From Candidatus Woesearchaeota archaeon (GTDB lineage Archaea; Nanobdellota; Nanobdellia; Woesearchaeales; GW2011-AR9): a DNA stretch of 6,336 bases. The notes under the pieces are model-generated. The model searched no databases. It was not told where the DNA came from and worked only from the letters and a program-made list of their open reading frames with translations. Position 1 is the first letter of the stretch; each line of letters starts with the position of its first letter. This document shows positions 1-4,590 of this stretch, in pieces. Position numbers and translations under genes: made by a program. The DNA lies in assembly GCA_016179995.1 (NCBI GenBank), contig JACPCC010000011.1, positions 1 through 6,336 on the forward strand. Reading direction: 5' to 3'.

Positions 1-39
1 AAAAATTTACTTCTGTTATAATTATCATACCCTTACACC

Positions 40-447
40 ATGAACAAAATAATCTTAACTATCTTTTTAGCCGGGTTTGGCGCTCAACTATTGAAATTAA
101 TAATCCTCTTAGTTCAGCATAAGACCTTGCGCTGGCATGATTTGGTTGTAACTGGAGGTATGCCCTCTTCTCACTCGGCTTTTGTGGTTTCTCTGGCAAC
201 AATTATTTTCTTAGAAGAAGGCGCTTCTACAGCTTTTGCTGTTAGTTTAGTTTTGGCTTTCATTGTCTTGAGAGACGCCTTTGGTGTCCGTCGTACAGTG
301 GGAGATGAAGGTTTGATATTAAACAAAATCGTTAAAAAGATTAAATTGAAAACAGAAACTCACTTTTCTATGGGGCACACACCAAAACAAGTACTAGTTG
401 GCGCTTTAATTGGGTTATTGGTGGCGGTAGGGGTTTACTGGGTTTAG
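40..447 (+). CDS. DUF212 / divergent PAP2-family small membrane protein
   Basis: The 135-residue product carries the conserved blocks of the DUF212 family (acid phosphatase/vanadium haloperoxidase-related): GGMPSSHSA at about residues 39-47, DAFGVRR at 79-85, an LN pair at 94-95, and GHTPKQV near 112-118. Hydrophobic stretches at about 3-25, 46-75 and 118-134 suggest three membrane segments. The SSHS and GHTP pieces recall the phosphatase signature of PAP2 enzymes, but the family is divergent and its substrate is unknown to me; a lipid-phosphate phosphatase role is only an inference. The ATG at 40 is the first usable start and gives a length close to the usual bacterial and archaeal members, slightly short. 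No Shine-Dalgarno precedes it; AT-rich TTATAATTAT at 16-25 and AAATTTA at 3-9 are possible promoter pieces, so a leaderless or very short leader is likely. It stands apart from the downstream operon, separated by a T-rich spacer. Confidence 0.88.
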   Translation: MNKIILTIFLAGFGAQLLKLIILLVQHKTLRWHDLVVTGGMPSSHSAFVVSLATIIFLEEGASTAFAVSLVLAFIVLRDAFGVRRTVGDEGLILNKIVKKIKLKTETHFSMGHTPKQVLVGALIGLLVAVGVYWV

Positions 448-471
448 TATGGATTATTTTCCTGATTTGTC

Positions 472-508
472 TTTCTTCTTCCACTAATGCTTTTCTTCTT
501 CCACTAAT
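472..508. repeat. 17-bp direct repeat in T-rich spacer
   Basis: The motif TTTCTTCTTCCACTAAT occurs perfectly at 472-488 and again at 492-508, a 20-bp period with a 3-bp spacer. It lies 25 bp after the stop of the DUF212 gene and immediately before the TATA box for nnrE. The pyrimidine-rich runs could act as an archaeal U-rich terminator for the upstream gene. The duplication could also be an operator just upstream of the nnrE promoter, or simply replication slippage. Only the repeat itself is seen; the roles are inference. Confidence 0.8.
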
Positions 509-516
509 TATTTAAA
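509..516 (+). promoter_or_regulatory. Putative TATA box for leaderless nnrE operon
   Basis: TATTTAAA at 509-516 is centred about 27 bp upstream of the ATG at 540. In archaea, transcription starts roughly 25-27 bp downstream of the TATA centre, so the predicted transcript would begin at or next to that ATG. This fits a leaderless mRNA and supports 540 as the start. There is no Shine-Dalgarno in 517-539. Confidence 0.5.
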
Positions 517-539
517 CTTCTAAAACTCTTATTTTGCTC

Positions 540-1283
540 ATGATTACCCCTCAACGAATGAAAGAACTGGAAGACCAAGCCGAAGCGCAAGGCATATCTA
601 CCCTGGAATTAATGGAAAATGCCGGACGTGAATTCGTCAATCTCGTAAAGAAGAAATATGATCTCACTGAAAAAAGAGTAATCATCTTTGCTGGAATGGG
701 CAACAACGGAGGCGATGGTTTAGTGGCAGCAAGATATTTTGCTAAAGATAATCCTGTTTTGGTGCTTCTTTTCGGAAACGAGGAAAAGATGAAAGAAGAA
801 GCCAAGAAAAATCTCAAGAAAATTAAAAATCCCATTACTATTGTTAATATTCGTCAAGAAGAAGATTTAAAGCAATTTCATTTTCAGGAGAACTTAAACT
901 TTCTCTTAGTCGATGCATTATTAGGGACTGGTTTTAAAATTCCACAAATTCAAACTCAATTAGGTCAAAATCAAGAAGATACAACTAAAATAAATCTAAC
1001 TAAACAAAGCTTACGTCCATTAGTAAAAATTCAATCACTCGAACTAATAACTTTAGCTATCAACACATTTAATTCCTTGCCCGGGCTGAAGATTTCTTTG
1101 GACGTACCTTCCGGACTTGACTGCGAGCAGGGAGCTTTTTCTGAACCTTTTTGCCATTCCGACCTCGTCGTTTGCTTGCACGACGTAAAGAACGGACTGC
1201 AGACTTGGCAGGAGAAAGTAGTGGTTGTAAATATTGGGATACCGTTTAAATATTCTTTCACTTATTTAATCAGTTATTTATAA
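540..1283 (+). CDS. nnrE: NAD(P)H-hydrate epimerase (YjeF N-terminal domain only)
   Basis: This enzyme interconverts the R and S epimers of damaged, hydrated NAD(P)H so that a partner dehydratase can restore the cofactor; it acts in the cytosol. From the ATG at 540 the product has 247 residues. Family marks in order: MENAGREF (25-32), AGMGNNGGDG (51-60), DALLGTG (125-131), LDVPSGLD (187-194), a KNGL segment at 217-220 and NIGIP (231-235). A TTG six bases upstream (534) is in frame, but the ATG matches the TATA spacing and the family's usual start. The C-terminal dehydratase (NnrD) domain often fused in bacteria and archaea is absent. Between GTG and LDVPSG there are about 50 residues where relatives usually have near 30, the extra part being polar (about 137-160). 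The stop overlaps the start of the next gene, implying one operon. Confidence 0.9.
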   Translation: MITPQRMKELEDQAEAQGISTLELMENAGREFVNLVKKKYDLTEKRVIIFAGMGNNGGDGLVAARYFAKDNPVLVLLFGNEEKMKEEAKKNLKKIKNPITIVNIRQEEDLKQFHFQENLNFLLVDALLGTGFKIPQIQTQLGQNQEDTTKINLTKQSLRPLVKIQSLELITLAINTFNSLPGLKISLDVPSGLDCEQGAFSEPFCHSDLVVCLHDVKNGLQTWQEKVVVVNIGIPFKYSFTYLISYL

Positions 1284-1525
1284 TGATATTGAGTGATCAC
1301 GCTAAGACAGAAATGGAGCATGGCAATATTAGCGAGGAAGAAGTTAGGCAATGTTTGGAGTATGGTAAGGTAATCATTAAACAACTTGTCAAAAACGAGA
1401 TGCGTTATGGCAAAGAAATTGACTTAAAAGATAGAACAATAGTAATAATCTATACCTTTTTTAATGACAAAGAAAAAATAATTACGACTTATCCTATTAG
1501 GAGGAAAAAACAATGGCAAAAATAA
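1283..1525 (+). CDS. DUF4258-family toxin-like protein
   Basis: This 80-residue protein fits the DUF4258 family: an SDHAKTEM opening (residues 4-11), an acidic helix ISEEEVRQCLEYGKVI (16-31), an RYGKEI turn (41-46), then the strand pair RTIVIIYTF and KIITTYPI (51-59 and 64-72). DUF4258 proteins are small BrnT/RelE-like ribonuclease-type folds and are typically encoded beside a YgiT-type zinc finger antitoxin, as here. Toxin function is therefore inferred from family and partner; no catalytic residue can be assigned with certainty. The ATG shares its A with the TAA of nnrE (TAATG) and lacks a Shine-Dalgarno, so expression probably depends on translational coupling. The 3' end overlaps the antitoxin by 13 bp. 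Confidence 0.82.
   Translation: MILSDHAKTEMEHGNISEEEVRQCLEYGKVIIKQLVKNEMRYGKEIDLKDRTIVIIYTFFNDKEKIITTYPIRRKKQWQK
1499..1504 (+). promoter_or_regulatory. Strong Shine-Dalgarno for the antitoxin gene
   Basis: AGGAGG at 1499-1504 lies 8 bp before the ATG at 1513, inside the end of the DUF4258 gene. It fixes the antitoxin start. The toxin gene has no such site, so the antitoxin is expected to be translated more strongly than the toxin from the shared mRNA, the usual need of a toxin-antitoxin pair. Confidence 0.8.
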
Positions 1526-1878
1526 ATCTTGAAGAAGGAAAAATATACTGTGCTCAATGTGACAAAGAAATGAACCTAGTTATTTTGCCACATTACGAAT
1601 TTGAAGAAGGGATTGATTTACATCGTGTTCAATCTTATAAATGCAATTCTTGCAATAATCTCTTTTTTACCGAAGAGCAGGCTAAAGAATTAGAAGCCAG
1701 AACTAATGAGCTTAAAGAATATTCTTTTGGCTTTAAGAAAAAGTTAACTATCAGTGGAAGAAGCCTAGTATTAAATATCCCTGTGGAATTGGCAGACCAT
1801 GCTCATCTAAAAGCTGGAACCCCGGTGAAAATCGTTCCTTTGTCTAATGAAGGTTTTTTAGTTAGAAAAATATCCTAA
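1513..1878 (+). CDS. YgiT-type zinc finger / AbrB-like antitoxin
   Basis: The 121-residue protein has two visible parts. The N-terminal part holds two CxxC pairs, C13-x2-C16 and C44-x2-C47, spaced as in YgiT-type zinc fingers (the MqsA N-domain fold). The C-terminal part (about 74-120), KKLTISGRSLVLNIPVEL followed by AGTPVKIVPL and EGFLVRK, reads as an AbrB/MazE/SpoVT swapped-hairpin DNA-binding domain. Classical MqsA instead ends in a helix-turn-helix. By analogy the zinc domain should bind and neutralise the DUF4258 partner, and the AbrB part should bind the operon promoter to autoregulate. A helix at 54-70 (EEQAKELEARTNELKE) links the two. The gene overlaps the toxin by 13 bp. Toxin-first gene order resembles mqsRA and higBA. 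Confidence 0.85.
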   Translation: MAKINLEEGKIYCAQCDKEMNLVILPHYEFEEGIDLHRVQSYKCNSCNNLFFTEEQAKELEARTNELKEYSFGFKKKLTISGRSLVLNIPVELADHAHLKAGTPVKIVPLSNEGFLVRKIS

Positions 1879-1893
1879 TGGTTTTGCTCAACC

Positions 1894-1920
1894 TTATCTT
1901 TTTCGTTTAAGCTTTTTCTT
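1894..1920 (+). terminator. Likely U-rich terminator of the nnrE/TA operon
   Basis: Just past the antitoxin stop the + strand has T5 runs at 1899-1903 and 1913-1917 in a pyrimidine-rich stretch, the simple signal used by archaeal RNA polymerase. The same bases encode the Lys-rich tail of the Nudix protein on the other strand. On the - strand, A5 at 1866-1870 gives a T5 run past the Nudix stop. This is inferred from base composition only. Confidence 0.35.
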
Positions 1921-2667
1921 CAAATAGAGCTTAGTCTTAGATTTAACTTTAATCTTCTTAACTATTTTCTTCTTTAACTTTTTAGGATCACGTCCTAAAT
2001 CTAAGGGTTGAATCGGGCAAAATTTTGACAATAGCAATTGGCCTTCTTCAGAATTAAGATACCATTCAGCTTTTGCTAGCAATTCTTTTTCTTTAGGAAA
2101 AGTTAATGTTTTTGCCGCGTCAGCAAAAGTAAACCACCCTAATTCAGCATGCTCCCAGGAAACTTTACCTTTAGTTTTATCTGAAACAAAACCTATAAAC
2201 CACGCCACTTCTTTGTAGATCTGCCGGCCTTCTTTGGTCTTAAAAAAGCTAGTTTTCTCTTTAAATCCAGGCAGAAGCTCAATCTTCTTCAGCGCTGACT
2301 CTTCTTTCGCTTCACGTAAAGCCGTCTGTTCTTCTGTCTCACCATTTTCAATCAACCCTTTGCAGAAACTCCAAAATATATTCTTGAAACTGTACTTCAA
2401 AAGAAGATACTCTCTTATCTTTTGTGTAGGTAGTTCATCATTTCTTTTATTTTTCTTTTTACTTTTTTTCTCTTTTAGTTTTTCTTTCTCTTCTCTTTCT
2501 CTAAAAAGTATCATTCCAGCCGATCTTTCAAAGTTAGGATTTTCTTTAGGAAGCGGTGCTGTTATTAATGGTGTCATGGGCAGTATTATTGGCAGTGTAA
2601 TATTTTTTATAGGCAGTGATATTTCATTTTCAGAATTAGTGTTTATTTTAGTTTTTATCTGCTCCAT
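1894..2667 (-). CDS. Nudix hydrolase, Ap4A-hydrolase-like, with Lys-rich extensions
   Basis: The 257-residue product contains a Nudix box at 104-126: G104, E110, R118 E119, E122 E123, with the usual Gly before the last hydrophobic residue replaced by A125. Flanking blocks AGMILF (50-55), YLLLKYS (87-93), FWSFCKG (98-104), LLPGFKEKTSFF (131-142) and WEHAELGWFTFADA (171-184) match the diadenosine-tetraphosphate hydrolase (bis-5'-nucleosyl tetraphosphatase) subgroup, so cleavage of Ap4A-type dinucleotides is the likely reaction. Additions to the core: an Ile/Pro-rich N-terminus (17-45), a Glu/Lys-rich insert of about 26 residues (56-81) between the first strands, and a strongly basic tail (229-257). 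The last may bind nucleic acid. It lies 34 bp after cdc6 on the same strand, so co-transcription is likely. No strong Shine-Dalgarno is seen; the ATG at 2667 is the longest in-frame start, and the true N-terminus could be shorter. Confidence 0.85.
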   Translation of the reverse strand: MEQIKTKINTNSENEISLPIKNITLPIILPMTPLITAPLPKENPNFERSAGMILFREREEKEKLKEKKSKKKNKRNDELPTQKIREYLLLKYSFKNIFWSFCKGLIENGETEEQTALREAKEESALKKIELLPGFKEKTSFFKTKEGRQIYKEVAWFIGFVSDKTKGKVSWEHAELGWFTFADAAKTLTFPKEKELLAKAEWYLNSEEGQLLLSKFCPIQPLDLGRDPKKLKKKIVKKIKVKSKTKLYLKKKLKRKR

Positions 2668-2701
2668 CTTTCACCATTTTGACAAATTAAAAACTACAAA
2701 T

Positions 2702-3769
2702 CTAATATTCTGTCAATTTCTTATTAGCTTGATAATGCAATAAAGTACTATTTCCTTCTTTGCCTGCCGTTTTTTCCATACGAATGAACTTTCCTTCTTC
2801 TAGTTTAGTAATACGACGATAAAAACTTTTGTAGCTCATATCTCCGCCTTTTTCAGCATAGACATAATAAATTTCCCCTATTTTTTTTCCAGTTTGTTCT
2901 TTAATCAAAGAGAGCAGCATTTGCATCTCTTCATCAAGTCCATCTTTTGGTTTGATGTGGAACTCCTCTACTTTTCTGATGGCTTCCGCCACGTGGCTAA
3001 CTTCAATACGTCTTGAACTTTTTTCCTCGGCAATATTTCCCGCTTCCCTCATTAAATATAATCCTATGCGTACGTCATTAATCTCTGTACATTTCTCGCT
3101 GATTTCCTTAAAAGCTTCATCGTCCCAGCAGTTAGAAACAAAAGCATAATCTCTGCGCTGCTTCAAAATACCATTTATCTCAAATTCATTATACGGTCGA
3201 AAGCAGAGAAATTCTGTTCCTAAGCGGCTTCTTATTCGTTCATCCATTTCCGTATAGCTGTCCCGATAATTGGTAATTAAAATTATTGACTTACGGTAAA
3301 TATCTTCTAAAATTGTATATAAAAAATCCATCTCTTCTAATTTATCTATCTCATCAAAAATAAATACGGCTGCTTTTTTATTGATTTTATCTCTAATCAT
3401 CTCAAAAAGTTCGCTAGTTTTCTTGCTGATAATAAATTTATATCCCAATAGTTCGCAGATCTTATAAAATACTTTAAAAGTAGTATTCTCCTTCCAGCAA
3501 TTGACATACAAAGGAATTACTTCTTCTGTTTCTTCTTCTAATTCTCTAATGACATTTTTGCAGGCCGTAGTTTTCCCAATTCCCGGAGCGCCGTAAACAA
3601 ACAAGTTTCTTCCATTATGTCCCTGAAGCAGGGGCTTGATAGCTATAGCAAACTGTTTTTGTTCAACTTCCCGAAAGGGTATAATTTTGGGCTGGTAATC
3701 ATAATCTAGAACGACTGTATCTCGAAAGAGAGATTCTCCGTCTTTTAATATCTCATTAAACAAAGCCAT
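2702..3769 (-). CDS. cdc6: Orc1/Cdc6 replication initiator (AAA+ ATPase)
   Basis: This is an archaeal Orc1/Cdc6 protein, which binds origin DNA and loads the MCM helicase. AAA+ marks: Walker A GAPGIGKTT (60-68), Walker B FIFDEID (136-142), sensor 1 N167 in LITNYRDS, an arginine-finger-like RIRSRLG (178-184), and sensor 2 NDVR (231-234) followed by LYLMREAG. The lid helices run to about 265. A C-terminal winged-helix domain occupies about 277-345 (EMQMLLSLIKE, then SYKSFYRRITKLEEGKFI). At 355 residues it is somewhat shorter than the common 390-420. The ATG at 3769 has no Shine-Dalgarno. It lies 44 bp downstream of sepF on the same strand and 34 bp upstream of the Nudix gene. It could be read from the sepF promoter or from its own AT-rich site at 3782-3804. 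Confidence 0.93.
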   Translation of the reverse strand: MALFNEILKDGESLFRDTVVLDYDYQPKIIPFREVEQKQFAIAIKPLLQGHNGRNLFVYGAPGIGKTTACKNVIRELEEETEEVIPLYVNCWKENTTFKVFYKICELLGYKFIISKKTSELFEMIRDKINKKAAVFIFDEIDKLEEMDFLYTILEDIYRKSIILITNYRDSYTEMDERIRSRLGTEFLCFRPYNEFEINGILKQRRDYAFVSNCWDDEAFKEISEKCTEINDVRIGLYLMREAGNIAEEKSSRRIEVSHVAEAIRKVEEFHIKPKDGLDEEMQMLLSLIKEQTGKKIGEIYYVYAEKGGDMSYKSFYRRITKLEEGKFIRMEKTAGKEGNSTLLHYQANKKLTEY

Positions 3770-3781
3770 AGGAATAAGAAA

Positions 3782-3804
3782 TTAATTAAAATAAGTTAAT
3801 TAAA
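3782..3804 (-). promoter_or_regulatory. Paired TTAATTAAA motifs upstream of cdc6
   Basis: TTAATTAAA occurs at 3782-3790 and 3796-3804 in the 44-bp gap between sepF and cdc6, a 14-bp period. Read on the - strand, TTTAATTAA at 3796-3804 is centred about 31 bp before the cdc6 ATG and could be a weak TATA box giving a leader of only about 5 bases. Each core is palindromic, so a repressor site (possibly self-regulation by Cdc6) is an alternative. Evidence is motif-level only. Confidence 0.35.
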
Positions 3805-3813
3805 GCTATCAAC

Positions 3814-4218
3814 TTATGCTTCCATATCATCTTTAGGAAGCTGTTCTTTTTGTCCACGGAAGATTTTAGCAAAATAAGGCACAGCTACAACATAGTCTTC
3901 GCCAAATCCAGCAATATCGCCTTCTACTGCCTCACAAGTCTTGCGCAGTTTAGAGATAGCTCTTTTCAATTCCACTAAATCTTTTTCACGTAAAGGTTTG
4001 ATATTAACTAAAGCAATAGTTGAACCTTCTCTTAGAACATCCAAAACTTCTTTAATATCTTCAAACTCCTCCATTACAAATGGGCGTACGATAACTTTTG
4101 CTTTTTCTTCTTTGTTAGAACCAGAATTAACTTCAACATAACTTTCCCCTGCGCCAAGTGCATTATCATCAGATGGGCGGCTAAATTTCTCTTTTAATTG
4201 TAAAAAAAAGTCTTTCAT
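3814..4218 (-). CDS. sepF: SepF, FtsZ membrane anchor (archaeal DUF552/SepF family)
   Basis: This 134-residue protein fits archaeal SepF, which ties FtsZ to the membrane at the division site. The N-terminus MKDFFLQLKEKF can form a membrane-binding amphipathic helix. A flexible acidic, Ser/Gly-rich linker follows (14-39), then the globular SepF core (40-121). In the core I see AKVIVRPF (40-47), a helix EEFEDIKEVLDVLREG (50-65), the strand STIALVNI (66-73), the helix EKDLVELKRAISKLRKTCEAV (78-98) and the closing EGDIAGFGEDYVVAVP (99-114). The last contains the conserved glycines of the dimer interface. A tail rich in Lys, Asp and Glu ends the protein. The ATG at 4218 is fixed by a strong Shine-Dalgarno. 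It is the first gene of the sepF-cdc6-Nudix run. Confidence 0.9.
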   Translation of the reverse strand: MKDFFLQLKEKFSRPSDDNALGAGESYVEVNSGSNKEEKAKVIVRPFVMEEFEDIKEVLDVLREGSTIALVNIKPLREKDLVELKRAISKLRKTCEAVEGDIAGFGEDYVVAVPYFAKIFRGQKEQLPKDDMEA

Positions 4219-4227
4219 TTTTCACAT

Positions 4228-4233
4228 CCTCCT
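4228..4233 (-). promoter_or_regulatory. Strong Shine-Dalgarno for sepF
   Basis: Read on the - strand the site is AAGGAGG (4234-4228), 9 bp before the ATG at 4218. It settles the sepF start and contrasts with the lack of such a site before cdc6, suggesting sepF is the most strongly translated gene of the run. Confidence 0.8.
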
Positions 4234-4241
4234 TGTTTCAC

Positions 4242-4261
4242 TGCGTTAATATGCGTTAATA
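4242..4261. repeat. Tandem 10-bp repeat upstream of sepF
   Basis: TGCGTTAATA is repeated exactly at 4242-4251 and 4252-4261, immediately upstream of the sepF Shine-Dalgarno region. The spacing of one helical turn puts both copies on the same DNA face, as expected of a protein-binding site. On the - strand it reads TATTAACGCA twice. It may be an operator for sepF or part of an initiator-binding site; neither is shown. Confidence 0.75.
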
Positions 4262-4411
4262 ACCACTATGATTATTACCTATTTTATCTTTTCTTAATTA
4301 TCTATTTTATTTACTATATTTATTTGTTATATTCACTTGCTTTTAATATCTTTTTTTAACCAATAATACTGCTAATTTCTTTAACTAACTTCTTTACTTT
4401 TTAATGACTTT

Positions 4412-4436
4412 TGAATGAGCATTCACCTATATAAAT
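4412..4436. promoter_or_regulatory. TATA box with adjacent dyad TGAATG-AG-CATTCA
   Basis: TATATAAA at 4428-4435 (TTTATATA on the other strand) is a good archaeal TATA element and is close to symmetric. Read leftwards it has an A-rich BRE-like flank and would start a long-leader (about 185 bases) sepF transcript. Read rightwards it would start near 4458, 17 bp before the small ORF at 4475. The neighbouring perfect 6-bp inverted repeat with 2-bp centre at 4412-4425 sits where a repressor could block the leftward promoter. Direction cannot be decided from the sequence alone. Confidence 0.4.
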
Positions 4437-4474
4437 GTTTTTATTATCTAAACATTAGGTTAATATAGTGAATT

Positions 4475-4590
4475 ATGAGGGGTGGTTATGGAAAGTGGTT
4501 TATTTTTTTTCCAGTAGTATTATTTCTTCAGTAGTATTATTTGGTTGTACATTTACTAATACTCTTTTTAATCAATTCAACCCAATCTAA
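4475..4590 (+). pseudogene. Possible small lipoprotein ORF broken at a T8 run
   Basis: From the ATG at 4475 the frame begins MRGGYGKWFIFF, runs through an eight-T tract (4503-4510) and stops at 4532-4534 after 19 codons. If the T tract were one base shorter, or slipped -1, the frame continues SSSIISSVVLFGC and then 13 residues to a TAA at 4588-4590. That gives 38 residues with a short polar/basic start, a hydrophobic core and a lipobox-like LFGC at 22-25. This is the layout of a lipoprotein signal peptide. A TATA box at 4428-4435 is correctly placed upstream. It could be a decayed gene, a phase-variable one, a homopolymer sequencing error or chance. The end overlaps the 3' end of the gene on the other strand. 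Confidence 0.25.
4512..4542. repeat. 14-bp direct repeat CAGTAGTATTATTT
   Basis: The motif is perfect at 4512-4525 and 4529-4542, a 17-bp period with a 3-bp spacer (CTT). It falls inside the possible lipoprotein ORF. The 17-bp period is not a multiple of three, so removing one copy would also join the MRGG start to the VVLFGC segment. A duplication by slippage is therefore an alternative explanation for the broken frame. Confidence 0.75.

Larger units (their letters stand above)
4219..4576. other. Very AT-rich intergenic region, candidate regulatory/origin region
   Basis: This 358-bp stretch lies between the convergent-side end of the secreted protein gene and the start of sepF, both on the - strand. 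It is dominated by A/T with many T-runs and holds no gene of convincing length. Notable content: a tandem decamer (4242-4261), a TATA-like box with dyad (4412-4436), TGGAAA at 4489-4494 facing TTTCCA at 4508-4513, and a 14-bp direct repeat (4512-4542). Archaeal origins often lie in AT-rich intergenic DNA near cdc6, and TGGAAA resembles part of origin recognition boxes. That is a weak resemblance, and cdc6 is one gene away. Confidence 0.4.

Noticed and set aside
472..508. CRISPR array
   Set aside because: Only two 17-bp copies separated by 3 bp; no spacers of CRISPR length and no cas genes.
551..835. - strand open frame opposite nnrE (94 codons)
   Set aside because: It lies wholly antisense to the conserved NNGGDG region of nnrE and has no recognisable domain.
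2234..2743. Long + strand open frame (169 codons) opposite the Nudix gene
   Set aside because: It is rich in Ser and Phe as expected of the reverse complement of Lys/Glu-rich codons, has no family motif, and is antisense to a gene with a clear Nudix box.
2952..3149. + strand open frame opposite cdc6
   Set aside because: Antisense to the sensor 2 region of a clear AAA+ protein; no start signal or domain.
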